47,808 bases of DNA from Mycobacterium alsense (GTDB lineage: Bacteria; Actinomycetota; Actinomycetes; Mycobacteriales; Mycobacteriaceae). Positions 32,203 through 40,339 of this stretch are shown one piece after another. Where the stretch lies: contig NZ_MVHD01000046.1 of assembly GCF_002086635.1 (NCBI RefSeq), positions 1-47,808 of the forward strand. The letters are read 5' to 3'. The notes beneath the pieces are model-generated. The model saw only the letters and a list, made by a program, of their open reading frames with translations. It had not been told where the DNA came from and searched no databases. Positions within the stretch are counted from its first letter, which is position 1. Each line of letters starts with the position of its first letter. The position numbers were made by a program, and so were the translations under genes.

Positions 32203-32700
32203 TCAGCCGCACCGCAGGTTGGCACGTCGAATATCCATCGCCGCTTCGGATACGCCGAAGCGTCTCGCCATCTGAGCCGTGGTCCAGGAGTCTGCCGCCA
32301 GTTTCTTCACGTGCTCGGCTGGCATCAGCAACTCTGCGGCGAACTGGTTGGCGTAAATCTCAGCGCGGTTCGTCCCGGCGGCGGATCGGCCATCGCGGTA
32401 ATCGGTGAACACGGTTAACCCACCACCATGCTTCTTACGGTCCACGATGTGCCCAATTTCATGCGCGCATGTGAACCGCTGCCGGTTCGGGCCGTTGTCC
32501 CGGCTCAGCAAGATGGTCTGGCTGAAATCGTCGGCCTCGACCTGGCCAGATACTCCCGGCTCCAGGTCGGCGATAAACACCTCGGCACCCATCTGCCGGG
32601 CGATCCTCACCGGATCGACTGGAAAACGGAGGTCACCGCCGCTATCGGCCCAGTAGGTGTTCAGCACTTCGCGCGCGTCTTGTGCTGGGTTGTACGGCAT
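32203..32700 (-). CDS. ImmA/IrrE-family metallo-endopeptidase
   Basis: A 165-residue protein with the zinc-protease motif HEIGH (His80, Glu81, His84) in RFTCAHEIGHIVDRK, and upstream RIARQMGAEVFIADL, typical of ImmA/IrrE (PF06114). A helix-turn-helix-like segment (TAQMARRFGVSEAAMDIR) lies at the C-terminus. In ICEBs1 the family cleaves the ImmR repressor to induce the element. No ImmR-like repressor gene is next to it here, so its target is unknown; a distant element gene or a host or phage protein is possible. Confidence 0.88.
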   Translation of the reverse strand: MPYNPAQDAREVLNTYWADSGGDLRFPVDPVRIARQMGAEVFIADLEPGVSGQVEADDFSQTILLSRDNGPNRQRFTCAHEIGHIVDRKKHGGGLTVFTDYRDGRSAAGTNRAEIYANQFAAELLMPAEHVKKLAADSWTTAQMARRFGVSEAAMDIRRANLRCG

Positions 32701-32838
32701 TTCTCCTCCCTTCGAGTCGTCGTCTGTGCCGGACCATTCTGTATATCCGCAGGGTACGACATTCGTTATTGACAGCGACGCAACCGGCCCGTGTGGCTCG
32801 TGTGCCTCGACCTGGCCCGCGCGCCCGTGACCCTAGTA

Positions 32839-34437
32839 CTAGTGTCCGCCTATTCGCCGGCGCAGGTAACCACCGATCGGCGTAATGGCCGGGCGGTCGG
32901 TGACTCGGCGCGCCAGACCCGACGCCGCCACCTGCCGGCGATCGGCCAAGCGGCGCTCGGTCTCCAACGGCGAGGCGAACGACCATTGCCGGCCAGCCGC
33001 GTGCACGAGGACATCATGCGAAACGACCAGTGCGGCCAGGGGGTCGGGGCAATGCTGGCCGGCCTGCCAGGTCACCGCCGCCTCCTCGAAAGTCGGAAAA
33101 TGCCCCGCCAGCCGACAAGTGCCGACTTCGAGGCTTTGCAGCAGCGCCGCCGCCCTCGCCACGGCATCACCGCCGCCGCGTCCCGACCCCTTCGGCGGCC
33201 AGCTCGTCACCTTCACCGGCCGGTCAATGCGATACCGCTTCAAGGCGTCGTTGACCACCCGCGTGTAGGTCTCGCGGGCCTGGTAGCCCTCCACGGCGAT
33301 TTCGCTCGCGCCGACATCGGCAGCCAATTCGACCGCAGCTCTGGCCCACGCATCGCTGGTCATCGGGGCCGATTGGTCAGCGATCACCGCCACGACACCC
33401 TCGGCCGTCATCGACGCGGCCACCAGGCCGCAGGCATCGCCTTCGCCGGAGTCGCTGGGGTCGACGCCGACCACGGTCAGCAGCGGGCTCTGCGGGGCCG
33501 CCGGCAACCGCCAATCATCGAGCCACTGCCGCTTGATCAGGCCGCCCTCCGGCGCGGCGGGCACGCCCAGATACAGCGCCGCCCAGGATCGGCTCCCGAC
33601 CGCCCGCTTGATCTCCTGAAATTGTTCGACGGTGCGGTCCAGGGCGCTGATCATCGCGACACCTGATGCGCGTCCGAGCGCATCGGGGATACCTGCTTCG
33701 GAGATTGCCGGGACGTTGATGTGGGTCCACTTGCTGCCCGGCTCCGCTAGCAGCTCCCCGGCCAGGTCGTGCTCGTTCCATCGCGACATCACGACCACGC
33801 AGCTCGCCCCAGGGTGCAGCCGCGACAATAGGCTGGCCTTGAACTCAGCGTGCAAGCGGCGGCGGTGCGCTGCGCTGTCAGCCTCCTGGGCGTTTTTTAC
33901 TGGGTCGTCGACCAAAAGCAGCGTTGCGCCGAAGCCTGTTGTCCCGCTTAGGATTCCGCCTGCCAACATACCGCCGCGATGCCCTGCCACGCGCCACCTG
34001 CTGACACTGGATTTGTCCTGAGCCAGTTCGATACCGAGCAAGGTGGGATTTTCGGCGATGAGCCGCCGGGCTTCTCGGCTGCTCTCCTCGGCCAGCTCAT
34101 CGCCGTAACTTTTGACGATCACTTGGGCGTCGGGATCGCGCGACAGGGCGAACACCGGGCCGACCTGGCTGATCAGCACACTCTTCCCTGATCTGGGCGG
34201 GCACGAGATTATGAACCGCTGATCAGGCGCTGTGATCGCCGTCATCAGGGCGTCGCTGATCAGCTGAATTGTTGGCGTGACCTTGTAGTTGGGAATCAAC
34301 CGCCGCGCCAACTGTGCCGGTGTCTCCGGCCGCCGACGCGCACGCACAGCCCGCCCGGCCCTGGCGGCGGCAAGCGTGGCGACCCGATCGATGACGGCCG
34401 CCCTTGTCGCCTTGGCCTTGGTCGTCTTCGCGGTCAC
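32839..34437 (-). CDS. phage terminase large subunit
   Basis: A 532-residue TerL. The ATPase has Walker A CPPRSGKS (79-86), Walker B LLLVDDP (172-178) and the coupling segment VVVMSRWNEHDLAG. The RNase H-like nuclease begins VVGVDPSDSGEGD, with Asp326 the first metal ligand. Its job is to cut and pump DNA into a preformed capsid. The GTG start at 34437 overlaps the preceding gene's stop (GTGA). There is a basic Lys/Arg-rich N-terminus. A full-length terminase means the element can probably direct its own packaging, given a portal from elsewhere. The 138 bases between this gene and immA hold no gene. Confidence 0.9.
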   Translation of the reverse strand: MTAKTTKAKATRAAVIDRVATLAAARAGRAVRARRRPETPAQLARRLIPNYKVTPTIQLISDALMTAITAPDQRFIISCPPRSGKSVLISQVGPVFALSRDPDAQVIVKSYGDELAEESSREARRLIAENPTLLGIELAQDKSSVSRWRVAGHRGGMLAGGILSGTTGFGATLLLVDDPVKNAQEADSAAHRRRLHAEFKASLLSRLHPGASCVVVMSRWNEHDLAGELLAEPGSKWTHINVPAISEAGIPDALGRASGVAMISALDRTVEQFQEIKRAVGSRSWAALYLGVPAAPEGGLIKRQWLDDWRLPAAPQSPLLTVVGVDPSDSGEGDACGLVAASMTAEGVVAVIADQSAPMTSDAWARAAVELAADVGASEIAVEGYQARETYTRVVNDALKRYRIDRPVKVTSWPPKGSGRGGGDAVARAAALLQSLEVGTCRLAGHFPTFEEAAVTWQAGQHCPDPLAALVVSHDVLVHAAGRQWSFASPLETERRLADRRQVAASGLARRVTDRPAITPIGGYLRRRIGGH

Positions 34438-34757
34438 TGCACCACTGGCAGCACGCGCGGGCTGGTTCCCAGCTGCTTGGCCGCGATCATCGCGTCGAGC
34501 GGGCCGCTGAGTTCAAGCAACAGCTGCCTGCCCACTTTCACCGCGTAGATGCGCCAGTCATTCCAGAGCCGAACCAGTGCCATCTCCTGCTGCCAGACGG
34601 TGCCCGGTATCCGCCGCTCGATCGTCGTCCAGCGCACCGGCCGTTGCGCCGCGCCGGCGTCAGCGAGCGCGGTCAATATCGCGGTGTCGATCTCGTCATC
34701 GGTGGCCTTCGGCGCGGCCGGTTTGGTCGCAGTGGTCGCGGTGGTCGCGGTAGTCAT
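34434..34757 (-). CDS. hypothetical protein upstream of terminase
   Basis: A 107-residue protein with a Thr/Ala repeat at the N-terminus (MTTATTATTATKP), then a predicted mixed alpha/beta domain with WTTIERRIPGTVWQQEMALV and IYAVKVGRQLLLEL, which looks like a small winged-helix or terminase-associated domain. Translationally coupled to TerL by a GTGA overlap. ATG 34757 chosen; ATG 34772 is possible. It might be a small terminase partner, but I do not recognise the family. Confidence 0.7.
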   Translation of the reverse strand: MTTATTATTATKPAAPKATDDEIDTAILTALADAGAAQRPVRWTTIERRIPGTVWQQEMALVRLWNDWRIYAVKVGRQLLLELSGPLDAMIAAKQLGTSPRVLPVVQ

Positions 34758-34827
34758 GGTGGGGCCTCTCATGGTTGGGTGTGGTGGGTCATGAGGCCGT
34801 CGTGGTTGTCGTTGTGGATGGGTCAGG

Positions 34828-35412
34828 TCAGCCAGTCGCAGCGGTCGACCGCGTGACCTTGAGGCTTCCCGGCGCGGTGCCGGCGCGGATCAGCGACAGA
34901 TGAAAGCCGTTGTCACTCGCGGGAATTTGTAGCGCCGCGCAGACATGTTCATGGCGCACGTCGCTGTGCTGCCAGAGCCGGCCTGCGAGCTTGGCGACCG
35001 ACGGCCAGCAGCGTTCGAGCAGCGGCACGACACCGGCTCCGGTCACCGATCCGCCGGCGCGCGACAGCTCGCGATCGTCGCAGCTGTTGCGATCGAGCGC
35101 GGTGAACATCTCGCGTTGCGTGGGCCGCCGACCAGCGCGAAAGCGGGCCTCGGCCCACGGGCCGGCATACAAGATCGACGGCCAGCCGCCGCCGGGAACC
35201 TGGTCGTGAACGGTCTTGCCGAGCAGGCCGAAGGCGCGGCCCTCGGAGACCACCGCAACGTTGACACGCCCGCCCAGCAGCGTCGCCGCGATCGCGTGCC
35301 CGGCCTCATGGAAAGCCAGCGCGGCGCGCTCACGCTCGGCGTCGGTCAGGTCGGCCAGCGTGAGCGGGCGTTTCTTGGCCTTTGCGGTCGGCGCGGCCTT
35401 CGTCGTCGTCAT
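34828..35412 (-). CDS. M41/FtsH-like zinc peptidase domain protein
   Basis: A 194-residue protein with the zinc motif HEAGHA (His35, Glu36, His39) in ALAFHEAGHAIAATLLGG, exactly the FtsH (M41) form, and a downstream acidic segment NSCDDRELSRAGG that may supply the third ligand Asp. There is no AAA ATPase domain and no membrane helix, unlike real FtsH. The N-terminus is Lys/Ala-rich. It lies between the terminase and capsid-like genes. Phage capsid operons usually keep the head-maturation protease there, so it may process the head protein, but that is inference. ATG 35412 follows GAAGGGA. Confidence 0.82.
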   Translation of the reverse strand: MTTTKAAPTAKAKKRPLTLADLTDAERERAALAFHEAGHAIAATLLGGRVNVAVVSEGRAFGLLGKTVHDQVPGGGWPSILYAGPWAEARFRAGRRPTQREMFTALDRNSCDDRELSRAGGSVTGAGVVPLLERCWPSVAKLAGRLWQHSDVRHEHVCAALQIPASDNGFHLSLIRAGTAPGSLKVTRSTAATG

Positions 35413-35542
35413 GGTGGCGGTATCCCTTCACGTCGTGCGAAATCGTGCTAGTCGGAGTGTCATGCGGCGCGTCGGTGTCCAAGCCGAGGCGGCACATAGC
35501 GCAGTCCCCCGGCTCGACGCCGATCTCTCGCGTCAGCGTCAA
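35330..35542 (-). CDS. possible small overlapping protein
   Basis: A 70-residue frame from TTG 35542, with EPGDCAMCRLGLDTDAPHD near the start (a CxxC pair). It overlaps the M41-like gene by 83 bases and covers most of the 171-base gap to the capsid-like gene. The part outside the overlap looks protein-like; the overlapping tail is basic and may be chance. Confidence 0.3.
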   Translation of the reverse strand: MTLTREIGVEPGDCAMCRLGLDTDAPHDTPTSTISHDVKGYRHHDDDEGRADRKGQETPAHAGRPDRRRA

Positions 35543-35583
35543 GGCGGTCGTGCGGTCGTCATCGCGTCAATGTCCGTTCTTGG

Positions 35584-36669
35584 TCAGGGGGCGGTGGTCA
35601 CGGTGACCGCCCCGATGATCTCTTCGTAGGCCAGCGCCACGCTGCGCTCGGCGATCGCGATGAACTCGTTGGTCTGGTAGTGCGCCGTGGTGCGAAGCGC
35701 CGGTTCGTCGCGCCACCCGAAGATCGGGGCCGACGTCGCCACCAGCGTCAGCCCCAGCCCGTCGACATAGCCGCCGCCGAACGCCAGGCTGTGTCCGAGC
35801 TGGGTCTTGATCGCGGTGCCCGAGCGGACCCACAGCCCGCCTTGCCCGCCTTGAGCGGCACCGATCGCCGCCCACTGCGGGCTGGCGTGCACGATGCCGA
35901 GCGTGTTGGTCTCGGCCAGCAGACCCTCCAAGTAGCTGATCGCCGAGGGCAACGTGGCGCGCTCGACGGTGACCGCCGCGCTGTCGGCCAGCAGCCGGAT
36001 CGAGAAGTCGCGTTCGACGGCGACCTGCTCAAGCAGCCGAAGATTCTGTTCGGCGCGGGTCATCGCTTCCTGCTGCCCGTAGATCGTCATGTCACAGGTG
36101 CCCGACGCCCAGACGGTGATCGGCGGGAACGGATCGGTGTCGGGTGGCCGGTCGCCCTCTTTGCGCACTGGCTGGGTCTTGGCTCCGGCGCTCGGGCCGG
36201 TCAAGGCGCTGCCATCGACTGACGATTCCGCGCGCACCGTGTGACTGACCAGATAAACCCCCGGACACGGCGAGCTGACGTGCGCACCGCCGGGCTCGAC
36301 GTTGCTCAGGCCGTCGATCGCCGCCTGGAAGTCGGCGACGCTGATGTTGCTCGCCAGGCCCGTCGCGGTCTCACCACTCCAGGTGTAGGTCCAGGTGCCG
36401 CCCGTGCCGCTGATCGTGATGCGCTCGACCTCGCCGCACCAGGGGGCGTCCCAGACACCGAAAGCGCCAGCGCCGCCGTAGTTGTAGTGGCGCACCCACA
36501 CGCCTTCACCGAGAAAGCGCGAGGGCTGATCGGCGGGGACGTCGGTCCAGTTGACCAGCGGGTAGAGCCCGATCGGCGCTGGGTTGACCAGCGGGGCCAT
36601 AAACGGAATCGCGGGCAGCACCCCGGGCGGCGCGGGCTCGCGCGTGGTCGGCATCGTCGGGGTCGTCAT
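35584..36669 (-). CDS. phage capsid/structural protein
   Basis: A 361-residue protein. After a Pro-rich start, residues about 80-140 (ITISGTGGTWTYTW, DFQAAIDGLSNVEPGGAHV) follow the pattern of a domain common in phage head and decoration proteins. The C-terminal two thirds (EQNLRLLEQVAVERDFSIRL, and near the end EFIAIAERSVALAYEEIIGAV) look like a major capsid protein or encapsulin-like shell protein of actinobacterial prophages. The ATG at 36669 overlaps the upstream gene's stop (ATGA). Assignment as structural is fair; calling it the major capsid protein is less sure. Confidence 0.7.
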   Translation of the reverse strand: MTTPTMPTTREPAPPGVLPAIPFMAPLVNPAPIGLYPLVNWTDVPADQPSRFLGEGVWVRHYNYGGAGAFGVWDAPWCGEVERITISGTGGTWTYTWSGETATGLASNISVADFQAAIDGLSNVEPGGAHVSSPCPGVYLVSHTVRAESSVDGSALTGPSAGAKTQPVRKEGDRPPDTDPFPPITVWASGTCDMTIYGQQEAMTRAEQNLRLLEQVAVERDFSIRLLADSAAVTVERATLPSAISYLEGLLAETNTLGIVHASPQWAAIGAAQGGQGGLWVRSGTAIKTQLGHSLAFGGGYVDGLGLTLVATSAPIFGWRDEPALRTTAHYQTNEFIAIAERSVALAYEEIIGAVTVTTAP

Positions 36670-37478
36670 AGCTCAACTCCCATCGCGGCCAGCTCGGCGC
36701 GGGCCTGTGCGGCGCGGTCGGCCTCGGTCGGCCGCAGGCGTGCGGGGGGCGCCGACTCCGCCCAATCAAGGCGGCGTTCCAGCACCAGAGCGGCACGGTC
36801 AACCGTGTTGCGCAGCAGCTCGGTCAACCGCTCCGACCGGCTCCGCTTACCGCGCAGCACCTCGTGGTTCGGCGGCCACGACCGGCTCAACAGGTCGGCC
36901 AGCGGGCGGGCAGAGGGGGTGGCCATCGTGATCAGCTGCGCCGCCCACGACCCGTCAGCCAAGGCGGCGTCGGTGATCTCAGGCAGCGCCGGACGCTGCG
37001 CCAGGTCGCACAGCCTCCGCACGGCGTAGGTGCGCTTGCCCGGCTCGGCCGCCAAATGCTTCGTCTTCGCGAGGGCATCAGTCTCAGCGCACCAGCCGAC
37101 GACGGTGCTCACCAGCTCATGGGCGGCGTCGGCCAGCTCGGTCACCCGCGACCGAAATAGGAAGGGCTGCGGGAGGGCAGCGACGCGGGCGGCCAGCGGC
37201 TCGACGATCGCGTCGAGCTCGACGGCCAGGTCGAACGCGCCGTCGTAGGCGACGGCCATGCTCGCGCGGCGGTGTCGGCGTTGTTCGGTCTGGTCGGTCG
37301 GATCCATCGGGGCGTACCGTCCTCTCGTCTTCTTGGAGGGCTTGGGGGGTGCGAGTTTGGAGGGCCGCTTGATTGGTTGCGGTGTCGCGGGGACACCGCC
37401 CTTCTTGCGGCCGAGATTGAGCGCGGGGGGCAGCCTCCATGAGCCCCCCGCGCGGCTTTTGGGCTGGGCGGCGATCAT
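36666..37478 (-). CDS. hypothetical protein of the structural operon
   Basis: A 270-residue protein. It has a basic, Pro/Lys-rich N-terminus (NLGRKKGGVPATPQPIKRP), then a helical, Ala/Arg-rich body with EQRRHRRASMAVAYDGAFDL and a charged C-terminus. ATG 37478 overlaps the upstream stop, and its own stop overlaps the capsid-like start (ATGA both times), so three genes are translationally coupled. The coupling suggests a head-assembly role such as scaffold or head completion; no family recognised. Confidence 0.7.
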   Translation of the reverse strand: MIAAQPKSRAGGSWRLPPALNLGRKKGGVPATPQPIKRPSKLAPPKPSKKTRGRYAPMDPTDQTEQRRHRRASMAVAYDGAFDLAVELDAIVEPLAARVAALPQPFLFRSRVTELADAAHELVSTVVGWCAETDALAKTKHLAAEPGKRTYAVRRLCDLAQRPALPEITDAALADGSWAAQLITMATPSARPLADLLSRSWPPNHEVLRGKRSRSERLTELLRNTVDRAALVLERRLDWAESAPPARLRPTEADRAAQARAELAAMGVEL

Positions 37479-37708
37479 GACGCCGCTCCACGCAGCTGGG
37501 TCAAGAGCCTGTCGACACCGGGTCGCGAGAGCTGGCCGGTCTCGGCGTTGATAGCCCGCTGCACCCGGTGATAGGCCAATGCCTGACGGCACTCGATAAT
37601 TCGCGGGTCATCGTCGGGAACGGCGCGCGACTTGAGCACAGCCAGCCGTCCCGCCCATGACGCCGATGGCCGCGACTCTGGGTCGGTGGCGACCTGGAAA
37701 TTCGTCAT
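37475..37708 (-). CDS. small hypothetical protein at the head of the structural operon
   Basis: A 77-residue protein from ATG 37708 (MTNFQVATDPESRP). It is mostly helical, with SWAGRLAVLKSRAVPDDDPR and an HRVQRAINAETGQLSRPGVD segment that could pack as a small DNA- or protein-binding domain. Its stop overlaps the next start. The 231 bases upstream (37709-37939), up to the P450 stop, hold no gene and probably this operon's promoter. Confidence 0.7.
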   Translation of the reverse strand: MTNFQVATDPESRPSASWAGRLAVLKSRAVPDDDPRIIECRQALAYHRVQRAINAETGQLSRPGVDRLLTQLRGAAS

Positions 37709-37939
37709 GGGCCGATCGTCACAAACGACCGTGCAAAGTAGCGGGGTAGCAATGTGCGCTGAGTCACCCAAAACCAGCATCGAGCGCCGCTGACCTACTC
37801 GATGTGAACAAGATCAACCTGAGCGTTTGTAGTGTTACCCCTCACTCCCTGGTCCTACCGAAAAAGGGGACTTTGGGACTGAGCGGTCAACCGCCTTGGG
37901 TCGTTGCTCGAAAGAGATGGTTTCAGGGAACCGGCCTGA

Positions 37940-39154
37940 TCACCAGGTGACGGGCAGGCACTCGACTCCGTAAATCTCCTTCTGGGCTTGGAATTGGAGG
38001 TCGTCAGGTGAGACGGCGAGTCGTAGTCCAGGCAATCTCCGCACCAGGGTCGCTAGCGCGATCTGTAGCTCGGCGCGGGCTAGGTTCTGTCCAATGCATT
38101 GGTGCGCGCCGTAGCCGAATGCCAGGTGTCCGCGAGTATTTCGAGCGATGTCAAATGTTTCGGGACCGCTTGTGTAGGCGGTATCCCAGTTCCCGGCGGG
38201 CAGATTCATCAATACGAGGTCACCTGCGCGGATTGGCTGGCCACCGAGTGTGAAATCTTCTTTCGCGACACGCTCGACCAGACTGTGGACGACGGTCAGA
38301 TAGCGCAGCAACTCGTCGACGATGTTCGCGATCTCGGTGTTGTCTTCGGTCGTGCGCAGGCGGGCAAGGTCGTCGGGATGTTGCATCAGGGCAAGCGCGC
38401 CGAGTGCGATCATGCTCGCTGTGGTTTCGTGGCCAGCTTGGAGCATGATCATCGCGGTCATGGCCGCCGTTTCTCTGCTGAGTTCACCTGGGACGACGTG
38501 GTTAGTGACGAGTCGACTGATCAGGTCGTCGCCCGGTTCTCGTTCTTTGCGGTCAACAAGTTCCAACATGTAGCCGTACATCCCCATGCCTGCGACGAGG
38601 CGCTCTTCATCGGAACGACCAGAGTCGAGCACTGTCGTGCTGTTGTGCTGGAAGGACTCAAGATCCGCGTCGGGCACGCCAAGCAGCACCGATATGACCA
38701 GCGATGGCACTGGCAGCGCGAAGTCGTGGACGAGATCAGCCGGCGGTCCGTGCTCAACCATCTTGTCGATGTACTGGTCGACCAGCTCTTGGATTCGCGG
38801 ACGCATTTCGTCTGCTCGCCGAAAAGTGAAGTCACGAGTCATCATTCGTCTGAGTCGATTGTGCTCGGGGTCGTCGATCCGGGCGAAGATGACCGGCATG
38901 GCTTCCTCGGAGCTCTGCGCCTCGGCCCACATGCTGTTGGTGTCGGCACTTAGTCGTGAATCGGTCAACGCCGCGCGTATATCCTCGTAGCGACTGACTA
39001 CCCAGACGGGCTTGCCTTGCCACGTTGCGCGTTGAAGCCCAGGGGATCGCCGCCACTGCGTGAACTCCGGGGGCGGCGCCAACGGGCAGCCCGATGCGCG
39101 TGGCAGAGGAATGACGGGCAAGTCCGTCCCTCCGTCGGCGATTGAACCCGCCAT
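37940..39154 (-). CDS. cytochrome P450 (bacterial class I)
   Basis: A 404-residue soluble P450. It has the I-helix AGHETT (oxygen activation), the K-helix ELLR (ExxR) and the heme loop FGYGAHQCIGQNLAR with the ligand Cys353. Full length for the CYP102-unlike, ferredoxin-dependent bacterial type. No ferredoxin or reductase gene is near, so host redox partners are needed. It is 24 bases downstream of the TetR gene on the same strand and divergent from the epoxide hydrolase. Base composition is visibly lower in GC than the phage-type genes around it, so it is cargo of separate origin. Substrate unknown; the neighbours suggest a lipid, terpene or polyketide-like compound. Confidence 0.93.
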   Translation of the reverse strand: MAGSIADGGTDLPVIPLPRASGCPLAPPPEFTQWRRSPGLQRATWQGKPVWVVSRYEDIRAALTDSRLSADTNSMWAEAQSSEEAMPVIFARIDDPEHNRLRRMMTRDFTFRRADEMRPRIQELVDQYIDKMVEHGPPADLVHDFALPVPSLVISVLLGVPDADLESFQHNSTTVLDSGRSDEERLVAGMGMYGYMLELVDRKEREPGDDLISRLVTNHVVPGELSRETAAMTAMIMLQAGHETTASMIALGALALMQHPDDLARLRTTEDNTEIANIVDELLRYLTVVHSLVERVAKEDFTLGGQPIRAGDLVLMNLPAGNWDTAYTSGPETFDIARNTRGHLAFGYGAHQCIGQNLARAELQIALATLVRRLPGLRLAVSPDDLQFQAQKEIYGVECLPVTW

Positions 39155-39178
39155 TGTGTGAACCTCCTGGATCTGGGG

Positions 39179-39811
39179 CTAGCGCGGCCGGAGTCCGTCC
39201 AGCAGTGCGTTGAGCGCCTGTACGCTCTCGTCCCGCGCGTCCTGCTGATGGGGTGCATTCGCGATGAACATCGCGGCTTCCTCTGCTGCGGCGAGAAGCA
39301 CATGAGCCAGGACTGCAACAGGCTGGCCGCTGGCTAGGTCGCCTTCCTCGATGGCGCGTTCGAGCATGGCGCGGATGGCTCCCAATCCGTAGACGCTCTC
39401 TAGCTCGCGCCATCTCGACCAGCCCAAGACGGCGGGTCCGTCGATAAGGAGGATCCGCTGAACTTGGGGCGTCAGGGATGCATCGAGGAAGCCAATCAGC
39501 CCCTGTCGCAACTGATTGAATGCGCCGTCTGCTGGATCGGCCAGGTTCTTAGCGGCCTCCATAACAAGACCCTCTTCGACCGCGATGAACACCGCCTCAA
39601 AGAGCGCCTGCTTGTCGGCGAAGTGGTGATACAGGGCGCCTCGAGTGCCGACATCCGCCTCTGCAACGACCTCCTCGGTGCCGGTGTGGTGATACCCCTT
39701 CTCGACGAACAGTCGCTTCGCGGCATCGACCAATGCAGCACGGGTGCCCTCTGCCTGTGCGGCACGTCGCGCCTTCGTGTCGAGCCTCTCTTGCCCTTGC
39801 TCCTGCGCCAT
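39179..39811 (-). CDS. TetR-family regulator of the P450 module
   Basis: A 210-residue regulator. The helix-turn-helix is ALVDAAKRLFVEKGYHHTGT, then EEVVAEADVGTRGALYHHFA and KQALFEAVF, the classic TetR pattern. ATG 39811 (MAQEQGQ) is chosen over ATG 39829, which lies inside the first repeat of the operator array. It probably represses itself, the P450 and the divergent epoxide hydrolase/methyltransferase pair through the three CATACAG boxes just upstream. Confidence 0.9.
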   Translation of the reverse strand: MAQEQGQERLDTKARRAAQAEGTRAALVDAAKRLFVEKGYHHTGTEEVVAEADVGTRGALYHHFADKQALFEAVFIAVEEGLVMEAAKNLADPADGAFNQLRQGLIGFLDASLTPQVQRILLIDGPAVLGWSRWRELESVYGLGAIRAMLERAIEEGDLASGQPVAVLAHVLLAAAEEAAMFIANAPHQQDARDESVQALNALLDGLRPR

Positions 39812-39826
39812 TGCCAAACAGTATTG

Positions 39827-39877
39827 CATACAGGCTGTAGGTCACATACAGTCGCCATGTCACATACAGGTGCCATG
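39827..39877. promoter_or_regulatory. triple CATACAG operator array, 18-bp period
   Basis: CATACAG occurs at 39827-39833, 39845-39851 and 39863-39869, spaced exactly 18 bases. The last two repeats are nearly identical over 19 bases (39841-39859 and 39859-39877, two mismatches). The first box is part of a TACAG-G-CTGTA palindrome (39829-39839). The array lies between the divergent TetR and epoxide-hydrolase starts and is the likely binding region for that TetR. Confidence 0.7.
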
Positions 39878-39916
39878 TGGTGTGTTGTCGTTGCCCGTCT
39901 GAGTTGGAGGTGCGCT

Positions 39917-40336
39917 GTGTCTAACCCTGTCGATGTGGTCCGCGAGTTCTGCGCCCTGATGGAACGCCGTGATCCCGAAGCCTTGCGCCCTCTATTGGCT
40001 GACAACGCCGTGTATCAAAACGTCGGCATGCCAGCCTTCACCGGAGTGGACGCCATCGTGGAGAACATGGGCGCACAGTTCTCGATGTTTCCCGACGCCT
40101 ACGCCTTCGAAATAGTCAACATCGCCAGCGACGGCCCCGTCGTACTGACTGAACGACTCGACTACATCCAGACGCCCGACGGAGCAAAGCCAGCCATTCC
40201 GGTGATGGGAACGTTCGTCGTTGGAGACGATGGCAAGATCACCCGATGGACCGACTACTTCGATGTCAACCTGACAATCAAACTCCTGCAAGGCGAAGAT
40301 ATCAGCGCGTTGATTCCAGCCGCCTCCACGCGATGA
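39917..40336 (+). CDS. limonene-1,2-epoxide hydrolase-family protein
   Basis: A 139-residue NTF2-fold protein with the full LEH active site: Tyr33 and Asn35 (VYQN), Arg80 and Asp82 (ERLD), and Asp113 (RWTDYFD). The Asp-Arg-Asp and Tyr-Asn spacing agrees with Rhodococcus LEH (Tyr53, Asn55, Arg99, Asp101, Asp132). Such enzymes open epoxides with water. The start is GTG 39917, six bases after GGAGG (39906-39910). It is followed after 3 bases by a methyltransferase gene and faces the TetR/P450 pair. The pairing suggests the P450 makes an epoxide that this enzyme opens; a SnoaL-like cyclase is the alternative family. Confidence 0.82.
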   Translation: MSNPVDVVREFCALMERRDPEALRPLLADNAVYQNVGMPAFTGVDAIVENMGAQFSMFPDAYAFEIVNIASDGPVVLTERLDYIQTPDGAKPAIPVMGTFVVGDDGKITRWTDYFDVNLTIKLLQGEDISALIPAASTR

Positions 40337-40339
40337 CAG

